Of a stretch of DNA of 64,000 bases, positions 8,901 to 20,881 are shown in pieces. This DNA comes from Petrolisthes cinctipes (taxonomy: Eukaryota > Arthropoda > Malacostraca > Decapoda > Porcellanidae): assembly GCA_033782935.1 (NCBI GenBank), contig JAWQEG010000279.1, positions 1,636,001 to 1,700,000 of the forward strand. The letters run 5' to 3'. Under the pieces are notes generated by a model, which was not told the DNA's origin, searched no databases, and saw only the letters and a list, made by a program, of their open reading frames with translations. Numbering within the stretch: the first letter of the stretch is position 1; every line of letters starts with the position of its first letter. Made by a program: the position numbers and the translations under genes.

Positions 8901-11170
8901 TGTACAGATACCTTCTGGGACCTCTAAATATCGAATTTTCGGGTGTTTTGGGACTGAATTTGAGATATCGATTTTTTGGCACCTAAAATGTCGATTTTTA
9001 GCATGTTTTTAGCCTATATTTTGAAAATATTCTAGCACTGTGTAGGCATGTACAGATTGCTTCTGGGACCCCAAAGTATTGAATTTTCGGGTGTTTTGAG
9101 GCTGAATTTGAGATATAAACGGGTACAGAAGATACATGCACATATTGACTTTGGGCATCTAAAATATCGATTTTCAGGATGTTTTGGGTCTGTATTTTGA
9201 AAATACTCTAACACTGAGTAGGCATGTACAGATTGCTTCTGGGACCACAAAATATTGAATTTTCGGGTGTTTTGAGCCTGAATTTGAGATATAAACGGGT
9301 ACTGAAGATGCATGCACATATCGACTTTTGTGCACCTAAAAGATCGATTTTCAGTATGTTTTGAGCATGTATTTTGAAAATACTCTAACACGGAGTAGGC
9401 ATGTACAGATCGCTTCTGGGACCCCTAAATATCGAATTTTCGGGTGTTTTGGGACTGAATTTGAGATATCGACTTTTTGACACCTAAAAGATCGATTTTT
9501 AGCATGTTTTTAGCCTATATTTTGAAAATATTCTAGCACTGTACAGATTGCTTCTGGGACCCCAAAATATTGAATTTTCGGGTGTTTTGAGCCTGAATTC
9601 GAGATATCAACGGGTACAGAAGATACATGCACATATTGACTTTGGGCACCAAAAATATCGATTTTCAGTATGTTTTGAGCATGTGTTTTGAAAATACTCT
9701 AACACGGAGTAGGCATGTACAGATCGCTTCTTGGACCCCTAAATATCGAATTTTCGGGTGTTTTGGGACTGAAATTGAGATATCGACTTTTTGGCACCTA
9801 AAAGATCGATTTTTAGCATGTTTTTAGCCTATATTTTGAAAATATTCTAGCACTGTACAGATTGCTTCTGGGACCCCAAAATATTGAATTTTCGGGTGTT
9901 TTGAGCCAGAATTTGAGATATAAACGGGTACAGAAGATGCATGAACATATAGACTTTTGGGTACCTAAAAGATCGATTTTCAGTATGTTTTTGGCCTGTA
10001 TTTTGAAAATACTCTAACACGGAGTAGGCATGTACAGATACCTTCTGGGACCTCTAAATATCGAATTTTCAGGTGTTTTGGGACTGAATTTGAGATATTG
10101 ATTTTTTGGCACCTAAAATGTCGATTTTTAGCATGTTTTTAGCCTATATTTTAAAAATATTCTAGCACTGAGAAGGCATGTACAGATTGCTTCTGGGACC
10201 CCAAAATATTGAATTTTCGGGTGTTTAGGGCCAGAATTTGAGATATAAACGGGTACAGAAGATGCATGCACATATCGACTTTTGGGCACCTAAAAGATCG
10301 ATTTTCAGTATGTTTTTGGCCTGTATTTTGAAAATACTCTAACACGGAGTAGGCATGTACAGATACCTTCTGGGACCTCTAAATATCGAATTTTCGGGTG
10401 TTTTGGGACTGAATTTGAGATATTGATTTTTTGGCACCTAAAATGTCGATTTTTAGCATGTTTTTAGCCTATATTTTGAAAATATTCTAGCACTGTGTAG
10501 GCATGTACAGATGGCTTCTGGGACCCCAAAATATTGAATTTTCGGGTGTTTTGAGCCGGAATTTGAGATATAAACGGGTACAGAAGATATATGCACATAT
10601 TGACTTTGGGCATCTAAAATATCGATTTTCAGCATGTTTTGGGCCTGTATATTGAAAATACTCTAACACTGAGTAGGCATGTACAGATTGCTTCTGGGAC
10701 CCCAAAATATTGAATTTTCGGGTGTTTTGAGCCTGAATTTGAGATATAAACGGGTACTGAAGATGCATGCACATATCGACTTTTGTGCACCTAAAAGATC
10801 GATTTTCAGTATGTTTTGAGTATGTATTTTGAAAATACTCTAACACGGAGTAGGCATGTACAGATCGCTTCTGGGACCCCTAAATATCGAATTTTCGGGT
10901 GTTTTGGGACTGAATTTGAGATATCGACTTTTTGGCACTTAAAAGATAGATTTTTAGCATGTTTTTAGCGTATATTTTGAAAATATTCTAGCACTGTACA
11001 GATTGCTTCTGGGACCCCAAAATATTGAATTTTCGGGTATTTTGAGCCTGAATTTGAGATATAAACGGGTACTGAAGATGCATGCACATATCGACTTTTG
11101 TGCACCTAAAATATCGATTTCAGTATGTTTTGAGCATGTATTTTAAAAATACTCTAACACGGAGTAGGCA
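8901..11170. repeat. Mixed trimer/dimer region
   Basis: Order: Sa, L1, L2, Sb10, L1p, Sb10, L3, Sa, L3, Sa, L1, L2, Sb10, L2(176). The first six monomers match 2642-3604 monomer for monomer at offset 6259. Both copies carry the rare GAATTCGAGATATCAACGGG monomer (3281 and 9540), followed by an Sb with GCTTCTTGGACCCC (3457 and 9716). The only length difference is that the last Sb has lost 10 bp here. Confidence 0.85.
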
Positions 11171-12122
11171 TGTACAGATACCTTCTGGGACCTCTAAATA
11201 TCGAATTTTCGGGTGTTTTGGGACTGAGTTTGATATATCGATTTTTTGGCACCTAAAATGTCGATTTTTAGCATGTTTTTAGCCTATATTTTGAAAATAT
11301 TCTAGCACTGTGTAGGCATGTACAGATTGCTTCTGGGACCCCAAAATATTGAATTTTCGGGTGTTTTGAGCCTGAATTTGAGATATAAACGGGTACAGAA
11401 GATACATGCACATATTGACTTTGGGCATCTAAAATATCGATTTCAGCATGTTTTGGGCCTGTATTTTGAAAATACTCTAACACGGAGTAGGCATGTACAG
11501 ATCGCTTCTGGGACCCCTAAATATCGAATTTTCGGGTGTTTTGGGACTGAATTTGAGATATCGACTTTTTGGCACCTAAAAGATCGATTTTTAGCATGTT
11601 TTTAGCCTATATTTTGAAAATATTCTAGCACTGTACAGATTGCTTTTGGGACCCCAAAATATTGAATTTTCGGTTGTTTTGAGCCTGAATTTGAGATATA
11701 AACGGGTACAGAAGATACATGCACATATTGACTTTGGGCACCAAAAATATCGATTTTCAGCATGTTTTGGGCCTGAATTTTGAAAATACTCTAACACGGA
11801 GTAGGCATGTACAGATCGCTTCTGGGACCCCTAAATATCGAATTTTCGGGTGTTTTGGGACTGAATTTGAGATATCGACTTTTTGGCACCTTAAAGATCG
11901 ATTTTTAGCATGTTTTTAGCCTATATTTTGAAAATATTCTAGCACTGTACAGATTGCTTCTGGGACCCCAAAATATTGAATTTTCGGGTGTTTAGGGCCA
12001 GAATTTGAGATATAAACGGGTACAGAAGATGCATGCACATATCGACTTTTGGGCACCTAAAAGATCGATTTTCAGTATGTTTTTGGCCTGTATTTTGAAA
12101 ATACTCTAACACGGAGTAGGCA
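11171..12122. repeat. 952-bp block, first copy
   Basis: Order: Sa, L1 (175, with ATCGATTTCAGC one T short), Sb10, L1p, Sb10, L3. The 1-bp loss in L1 at about 11441 recurs at about 12393 in the next block, which links the two. The L1p here opens GATTGCTTTTGGGACC, as does its partner at 12761. Confidence 0.85.
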
Positions 12123-13251
12123 TGTACAGATACCTTCTGGGACCTCTAAATATCGAATTTTCGGGTGTTTTGGGACTGAATTTGAGATCTCGATTTTTTG
12201 GCACCTAAAATGTCGATTTTTAGCATGTTTTTAGCCTATATTTTGAAAATATTCTAGCACTGTGTAGGCATGTACAGATTGCTTCTGGGACCCCAAAATA
12301 TTGAATTTTCGGGTGTTTTGAGCCTGAATTTGAGATATAAACGGGTACAGAAGATACATGCACATATTGACTTTGGGCATCTAAAATATCGATTTCAGCA
12401 TGTTTTGGGCCTGTATTTTGAAAATACTCTAACACTGAGTAGGCATGTACAGATTGCTTCTGGGACCCCAAAATATTGAATTTTCAGGTGTTTTGAGCCT
12501 GAATTTGAGATATAAACGGGTACTGAAGATGCATGCACATATCGACTTTTGTGCACCTAAAAGATCGATTTTCAGTATGTTTTGAGCATGTATTTTGAAA
12601 ATACTCTAACACGGAGTAGGCATGTACAGATCGCTTCTGGGACCCCTAAATATCGAATTTTCGGGTGTTTTGGGACTGAATTTGAGATATCGACTTTTTG
12701 GCACCTAAAAGATCGATTTTTAGCATGTTTTTAGCCTATATTTTGAAAATATTCTAGCACTGTACAGATTGCTTTTGGGACCCCAAAATATTGAATTTTC
12801 GGGTGTTTTGAGCCTGAATTTGAGATATAAACGGGTACAGAAGATACATGCACATATTGACTTTGGGCACCAAAAATATCGATTTTCAGCATGTTTTGGG
12901 CTTGAATTTTGAAAATACTCTAACACGGAGTAGGCATGTACAGATCGCTTCTGGGACCCCTAAATATCGAATTTTCGGGTGTTTTGGGACTGAATTTGAG
13001 ATATCGACTTTTTGGCACCTAAAAGATCGATTTTTAGCATGTTTTTAGCCTATATTTTGAAAATATTCTAGCACTGTACAGATTGCTACTGGGACCCCAA
13101 AATATTGAATTTTCGGGTGTTTAGGGCCAGAATTTGAGATATAAACGGGTACAGAAGATGCATGCACATATCGACTTTTGGGCACCTAAAAGATCGATTT
13201 TCAGTATGTTTTTGGCCTGTATTTTCAGAATACTCTAACACGGAGTAGGCA
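12123..13251. repeat. 1129-bp block, second copy with an added L2
   Basis: Order: Sa, L1 (175), L2, Sb10, L1p, Sb10, L3. It equals the preceding 952-bp block plus one 177-bp L2 monomer at 12446-12622. Both blocks therefore differ by exactly one monomer inserted or lost in register. Confidence 0.85.
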
Positions 13252-14392
13252 TGTACAGATACCTTCTGGGACCTCTAAATATCGAATTTTCGGGTGTTTT
13301 GGGACTGAATTTGAGATATCGATTTTTTGGCACCTAAAATGTCGATTTTTAGCATGTTTTTAGCCTATAATTTGAAAATATTCTAGCACTGACTAGGCAT
13401 GTACAGATTGCTTCTGGGACCCCAAAATACTGAATTTTCGGGTGTTTTGAGCCTGAATTTGAGATATAAACGGGTACTGAAGATGCATGCACATATCGAC
13501 TTTTGTGCACCTAAAAGATCGATTTTCAGTATGTTTTGAGCATGTATTTTGAAAATACTCTAACACGGAGTAGGCATGTACAGATCGCTTCTGGGACCCC
13601 TAAATATCGAATTTTCGGGTGTTTTGGTACTGAATTTGAGATATCGACTTTTCGGCACCTAAAAGATCGATTTTTAGCATGTTTTTAGCCTATATTTTGA
13701 TAATATTCTAGTACTGTACAGATTGCTTCTGGGACCCCAAAATATTGAATTTTCGGGTGTTTAGGGCCAGAATTTGAGATATAAACGGGTACAGAAGATG
13801 CATGCACATATCGACTTTTGGGCACCTAAAAGATCGATTTTCAGTATGTTTTTGGCCTGTATTTTGAAAATACTCTAACACGGAGTAGGCATGTACAGAT
13901 ACCTTCTGGGACCTCTAAATATCGAATTTTCGGGTGTTTTGGGACTGAATTTGAGATCTCGATTTTTTGGCACCTAAAATGTCGATTTTTAGCATGTTTT
14001 TAGCCTATATTTTGAAAATATTCTAGCACTGACTAGGCATGTACAGATTGCTTCTGGGACCCCAAAATACTGAATTTTCGGGTGTTTTGAGCCTGAATTT
14101 GAGATATAAACGGGTACAGAAGATACATGCACATATTGACTTTGGGCATCTAAATAATCGATTTTCAGCATGTTTTGGGCCTGTATTTTGAAAATACTCT
14201 AACACTGAGTAGGCATGTACAGATTGCTTCTGGGACCCCAAAATATTGAATTTTCGGGTGTTTTGAGCCTGAATTTGAGATATAAACGGGTACTGAAGAT
14301 GCATGCACATATCGACTTTTGTGCACCTAAAAGATCGATTTTCAGTATGTTTTGAGCATGTATTTTGAAAATACTCTAACACGGAGTAGGCA
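13252..14392. repeat. Sa/L2/Sb10/L3 segment
   Basis: Order: Sa, L2, Sb10, L3, Sa, L1, L2. Two Sa monomers share the rare ending GCACTGACTAGGCATG (about 13390 and 14030), and the following long monomers share CAAAATACTGAATTTTC. These shared private changes indicate local duplication, with the L monomer after Sa being L2 in one copy and L1 in the other. Confidence 0.82.
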
Positions 14393-16428
14393 TGTACAGA
14401 TCGCTTCTGGGACCCCTAAATATCGAATTTTCGGGTGTTTTGGGACTGAATTTGAGATATCGACTTTTTGGCACCTAAAAGATCGATTTTTAGCATGTTT
14501 TTAGCCTATATTTTGAAAATATTCTAGCACTGAGTAGGCATGTACAGATTGCTTCTGGGACCCCAAAATATTGAATTTTCGGGTGTTTTGAGCCTGAATT
14601 TGAGATATAAACGGGTACAGCAGATACATGCACATATTGACTTTGGGCATCTAAAATTTCGATTTTCAGCATGTTTTGGGCCTGTATTTTGAAAATACTC
14701 TAACACTGAGTAGGCATGTACAGATTGCTTCTGGGACCCCAAAATATTGAATTTTCGGGTGTTTTGAGCCTGTATTTGAGATATAAACGGGTACTGAAGA
14801 TGCATGCACATATCGACTTTTGTGCACCTAAAAGATCGATTTTCAGTATGTTTTGAGCATGTATTTTGAAAATACTCTAACACGGAGTAGGCATGTACAG
14901 ATCGCTTCTTGGACCCCAAAATATCGAATTTTCGGGTGTTTAGGGCCAGAATTTGAGATATAAACGGGTACAGAAGATGCATGCACATATCGACTTTTGG
15001 GCACCAAAAAGATCGATTTTCAGTATGTTTTTGTCCTGTATTTTGAAAATACTCTAACACGGAGTAGGCATGTACAGATACCTACTGGGACCTCTAAATA
15101 TCGAATTTTCGGGTGTTTTGGGACTGAATTTGAAATATCGATTTTTTGGCTCCTAAAATGTCGATTTTTAGCATGTTTTTAGCCTATATTTTGAAAATAT
15201 TCTAGCACTGTGTAGGCATGTACAGATTGCTTCTGGGACCCCAAAATATTGAATTTTCGGGTGTTTTGAGCCTGAATTTGAGATATAAACGGGTACAGAA
15301 GATACATGCACATATTGACTTTGGGCATCTAAAATATCGATTTTCAGCATGTTTTGGGCCTGTATTTTGAAAATACTCTAACACTTTGTAGGCATGTACA
15401 GATTGCTTGTAGGACCCCAAAATATTGAATTTTCGGGTGTTTTGAGCCTGAATTTGAAATATAAACGGGTACTGAAGATGCATGCACATATCGACATTTG
15501 TGCACCTAAAAGATCGATTTTCAGTATTTTTTGAGCATGTATTTTGAAAATACTCTAACACGGAGTAGGCATGTACAGATCGCTTCTGGGACCCCAAAAT
15601 ATCGAATTTTCGAGTGTTTAGGGCCAGAATTTGAGATATAAACGGGTACAGAAGATGCATGCACATATCGACTTTTGGGCATCTAAAAGATCGATTTTCA
15701 GTATGTTTTGAGCATGTATTTTGAAAATACTCTAACACAGTGTAGGCATGTACAGATACCTTCTGGGACCTCTAAATATCGAATTTTCGGGTGTTTTGGG
15801 ACTGAATTTGAGATATCGATTTTTTGGCACCTAAAATGTCGATTTTTAGCATGTTTTTAGCCTATATTTTGAAAATATATTCTAGCACTGTGTAGGCATG
15901 TACAGATTGCTTCTGGGACCCCAAAATATTGAATTTTCGGGTGTTTTGAGCCTGAATTTGAGATATAAACGGGTACAGAAGATACATGCACATATTGACT
16001 TTGGGCATCTAAAATATCGATTTTCAGAATGTTTTGGGCCTGTATTTTGAAAATACTCTAACACTTTGTAGGCATGTACAGATTGCTTCTAGGACCCCAA
16101 AATATTGAATTTTCGGGTGTTTTGAGCCTGAATTTGAGATATAAACGGGTACTGAAGATGCATGCACATATCGACATTTGTGCACCTAAAAGATCGATTT
16201 TCAGTATGTTTTGAGCATGTATTTTGAAAATACTCTAACACGGAGTAGGCATGTACAGATCGCTTCTGGGACCCCAAAATATCGAATTTTCGGGTGTTTA
16301 GGGCCAGAATTTGAGATATAAACGGGTACAGAAAATGCATGCACATATCGACTTTTGGGCACCTAAAAGATCGATTTTCAGTATGTTTTGAGCATGTATT
16401 TTGAAAATACTCTAACACGGAGTAGGCA
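14393..16428. repeat. 678-bp tetramer higher-order repeat, three copies
   Basis: S-L1-L2-L3 repeats three times: 14393-15070 (with Sb), 15071-15748 (Sa) and 15749-16428 (Sa with a 2-bp AT insertion, total 680). The sum 148+176+177+177 gives 678. Shared marks of the second and third copies include CTAACACTTTGTAGGCATG at the end of L1 and CGACATTTGTGCACC in L2. The array then returns to trimers. Confidence 0.87.
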
Positions 16429-18412
16429 TGTACAGATCGCTTCTGGGACCCCTAAATATCGAATTCTCGGGTGTTTTGGGACTGAATTTGAGATATCGAC
16501 TTTTTGGCACCTAAAAGATCGATTTTTAGCATGTTTTTAGCCTATATTTTGAAAATATTCTAGCACTGTACAGATTGCTTCTGGGACCCCAAAATATTGA
16601 ATTTTCGGGTGTTTTGAGCCTGAATTTGAGATATAAACGGGTACAGAAGATACATGCACATATTGACTTTGGGCACCAAAAATATCGATTTTCAGCATGT
16701 TTTTGGCCTGTATTTTGAAAATACTCTAACACGGAGTAGGCATGTACAGATCGCTTCTGGGACCCCAAAATATCGAATTTTCGGGTGTTTAGGGCCAGAA
16801 TTTGAGATATAAACGGGTACAGAAGATGCATGCACATATCGACTTTTGGGCACCTAAAAGATCGATTTTCAGTATGTTTTGAGCATGTATTTTGAAAATA
16901 CTCTAACACAGTATAGGCATGTACAGATACCTTCTGGGACCTCTAAATATCGAATTTTCGGGTGTTTTGGGACTGAATTTGAGATATCGATTTTTTGGCA
17001 CCTAAAATGTCGATTTTTAGCATGTTTTTAGCCTACATTTTGAAAATATTCTAGCACTGTGTAGGCATGTACAGATTGCTTCTGGGACCCCAAAATATTG
17101 AATTTTCGGGTGTTTTGAGCCTGAATTTGAGATATAAACGGGTACAGAAGATACATGCACATATTGACTTTGGGCATCTAAAATATCGATTTTCAGCATG
17201 TTTTGGGCCTGTATTTTGAAAATACTCTAACACTGAGTAGGCATGTACAGATTGCTTCTGGGACCCCAAAATATTGAATTTTCGGGTGTTTTGAGCCTGA
17301 ATTTGAGATATAAACGGGTGCTGAAGATGCATGCACATATCGACTTTTGGGCACCTAAAAGATCGATTTTCAGTATGTTTTTGGCCTGTATTTTGAAAAT
17401 ACTCTAACACGGAGTAGGCATGTACAGATACCTTCTGGGACCTCTAAATATCGAATTTTCGGGTGTTTTGGGACTGAATTTGAGATATTGATTTTTTGGC
17501 ACCTAAAATGTCGATTTTTAGCATGTTTTTAGCCTATATTTTGAAAATATTCTAGCACTGTACAGATTGCTTCTGGGACCCCAAAATATTGAATTTTCGG
17601 GTGTTTTGAGCCTGAATTTGAGATATAAACGAGTACAGAAGATACATGCACATATTGACACTGGGCACCAAAAATATCGATTTTCAGCATGTTTTTGGCC
17701 TGTATTTTGAAAATACTCTAACACGGAGTAGGCATGTACAGATCGCTTCTGGGACCCCAAAATATCGAATTTTCGGGTGTTTAGGGCCAGAATTTGAGAT
17801 ATAAACGGGTACAGAAGATGCATGCACATATCGACTTTTGGGCACCTAAAAGATCGATTTTCAGTATGTTTTTGGCCTGTATTTTGAAAATACTCTAACA
17901 CAGTGTAGGCTAGTACAGATACCTTCTGGGACCTCTAAATATCGAATTTTCGGGTGTTTTGGGACTGAATTTGAGATATCGATTTTTTGGCACCTAAAAG
18001 ATCGATTTTTAGCATGTTTTTAGCCTATAATTTGAAAATATTCTAGCACTGTGTAGGCATGTACAGATTGCTTCTGGGGCCCCAAAGTTTTGAATTTTCG
18101 GGTGTTTTGAGCCTGAATTTGAGATATAAACGGGTACAGAAGATACATGCACATATTGACTTTGGGCATCTAAAATATCGATTTTCAGCATGTTTTGGGC
18201 CTGTATTTTGAAAATACTCTAACACTGAGTAGGCATGTACAGATTGCTTCTGGGACACCAAAATATTGAATTTTCGGGTGTTTTGAGCCTGAATTTGAGA
18301 TATAAACAGGTACTGAAGATGCATGCACATATCAACTTTTGTGCACCTAAAAGATCGATTTTCAGTATGTTTTGAGCATGTATTTTGAAAATACTCTAAC
18401 ACGGAGTAGGCA
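16429..18412. repeat. 491/501-bp trimer higher-order repeat run
   Basis: Four consecutive trimers: 16429-16919 (Sb10-L1p-L3, 491), 16920-17420 (Sa-L1-L, 501), 17421-17911 (Sa10-L1p-L3, 491) and 17912-18412 (Sa-L1-L2, 501). The alternation of the two module types gives a roughly 992-bp hexamer. At 17911-17918 the phase point reads GGCTAGTACAG instead of GGCATGTACAG, a private change. Confidence 0.87.
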
Positions 18413-20881
18413 TGTACAGATCGCTTCTTGGACCCCTAAATATCGAATTTTCGGGTGTTTTGGGACTGAATTTGAAATATCGACTTTTTGGCACCAAAAA
18501 TATCGATTTTCAGCATGTTTTGGGCCTGAATTTTGAAAATACTCTAACACGGAGTAGGCATGTACAGATCGCTTCTGGGACCCCTAAATATCGAATTTTT
18601 GGGTGTTTTGGGACTGAATTTGAGATATCGACTTTTTGGCACTTAAAGGTCGATTTTTATCATGTTTTTAGCCTATATTTTGAAAATATTCTAGCACTGT
18701 ACAGATTGCTTCTGGGACCCCAAAATATTGAATTTTCGGGTGTTTTGAGCCTGAATTTGAGATATAAACGGGTACAGAAGATACATGCACATTTGCACAA
18801 AACTTTGGGCACCAAATATATCGATTTTCAGCATGTTTTGGGCCTGAATTTTGAAAATACTCTAACACGGAGTAGGCATGTACAAATCGCTTCTGGGACC
18901 CCAAAATATCGAATTTTCGGGTGTTTAGGGCCAGAATTTGAGATATAAACGGGTACAGAAGATGCATGCACATATCGACTTTTGGGCACCTAAAAGATCG
19001 ATTTTCAGTATGTTTTTGGCCTGTATTTTGAAAATACTCTAACACGGAGTAGGCATGTACATATACCTTCTGGGACCTCTAAATATCGAATTTTCGGGTG
19101 TTTTGGGACTGAATTTGAGATATCGATTTTTTGGCACCTAAAATGTCGATTTTTAGCATGTTTTTAGCCTATATTTTGAAAATATTCTAGCACTGTGTAT
19201 GCATGTACAGATTGCTTCTGGGACCCCAAAATATTGAATTTTCGGGTGTTTTGAGCCTGAATTTGAGATATAAACGGGTACAGAAGATACATGCACATAT
19301 TGACTTTGGGCATCTAAAATATCGATTTTCAGCATGTTTTGGGCCTGTATTTTGAAAATACTCTAACACTGAGTAGGCATGTACAGATTGCTTTTGAGAC
19401 CCCAAAATAATGAATTTTCGGGTGTTTTGAGCCTGAATTTGAGATATAAACGGGTACTGAAGATGCATGCACATATCGACTTTTGTGCACCTAAAAGATC
19501 GATTTTCAGTATGTTTTGAGCATGTATTTTGAAAATACTCTAACACGGAGTAGGCATGTACAGATCGCTTCTGGGACCCCTAAATATCGAATTTTTGGGT
19601 GTTTTGGGACTGAATTTGAGATATCGACTTTTTGGCACTTAAAGATCGATTTTTATCATGTTTTTAGCCTATATTTTGAAAATATTCTAGCACTGAGTAG
19701 GCATGTACAGATTGCTTCTGGGACCCCAAAATATTGAATTTTCGGGTGTTTTGAGCCTGAATTTGAGATATAAACGGGTACAGAAGATACATGCACATAT
19801 TGACTTTGGGCACCAAAAATATAGATTTTCAGCATGTTTTGGGCCTGAATTTTGAAAATACTCTAACACGGAGTAGGCATGTACAGATCGCTTCTGGGAC
19901 CCCAAAATATTGAATTTTCGGGTGTTTTGAGCCTGAATTTGAGATATAAACGGGTACTGAAGATGCATGCACATATCGACATTTGTGCACCTAAAAGATC
20001 GATTTTCAGTATGTTTTGAGCATGTATTTTGAAAATACTCTAACACGGAGTAGGCATGTACAGATACCTTCTGGGACCTCTAAATATCGAATTTTCGGGT
20101 GTTTTGGGACTGAATTTGAGATATCGATTTTTTGGCACCTAAAATGTCGATTTTTAGCATGTTTTTAGCCTATATTTTGAAAATATTCTAGCACTGTGTA
20201 GGCATGTACAGATTGCTTCTGGGACCCCAAAATATTGAATTTTCGGGTGTTTTGAGCCTGAATTCGAGATATAAACGGGTACAGAAGATACATGCACATA
20301 TTGACTTTGGGCATCTAAAATATCGATTTTAAGCATGTTTTGGGCCTGTATTTTGAAAATACTCTAACACTGAGTAGGCATGTACAGATTGCTTATGGGA
20401 CCCCAAAATATTGAATTTTCGGGTGTTTTGGGACTGAATTTGAGATATCGACTTTTTGGCACCTAAAAGATCGATTTTTAGCATATTTTTAGCCTATATT
20501 TTGAAAATATTCTAGCACTGAGTAGGCATGTACAGATTGCTTCTGGGACCCCAAAATATTGAATTTTCGGGTGTTTTGAGCCTGAATTTGGGATATAAAC
20601 GGGTATAGAAGATACATGCACATATTGACTTTAGGCACCAAAAATATCGATTTTCAGCATGTTTTGGGCCTGAATTTTGAAAATACTCTAACACTGAGTA
20701 GGCATGTACAGATTGCTTCTGGGACCCCAAAATATCGAATTTTCGGGTTTTTAGGGCCAGAATTTGAGATATAAACGGGTACAGAAGATGCATGCACATA
20801 TCGACTTTTGGGCACCTAAAAGATCGATTTTCTGTATGATTTTGGCCTGTATTTGGAAAATAATCTAACAAGGAGTAGGCA
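18413..20881. repeat. Irregular segment with adjacent short monomers and an insertion-bearing L1p
   Basis: Order: S-head/L1p-tail chimera (148), Sb(137), L1p with 5-bp gain (181), L3, Sa, L1, L2, Sb(147), L1p, L2, Sa, L1, L-head/Sb chimera (148), L1p, L3. The Sb copies at 18561 and 19557 share TTTTATCATGTTTTTAGCC and one-base losses near ACTTAAAG, so they are related. The stretch from 18698 to 19703 is homologous to 21345-22351 at offset 2647. Confidence 0.82.
18698..18878 (+). repeat. L1p monomer with rearranged TTGCACAAAACTTTGG stretch (181 bp)
   Basis: Where L1p normally reads CACATATTGACTTTGGGC, this copy reads CACATTTGCACAAAACTTTGGGC, a net gain of five bases. The altered bases include a repeated GCACA, so local slippage or templated insertion is plausible. 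The only other copy I saw is 21345-21525, and the pair anchors a block duplication. Confidence 0.85.
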
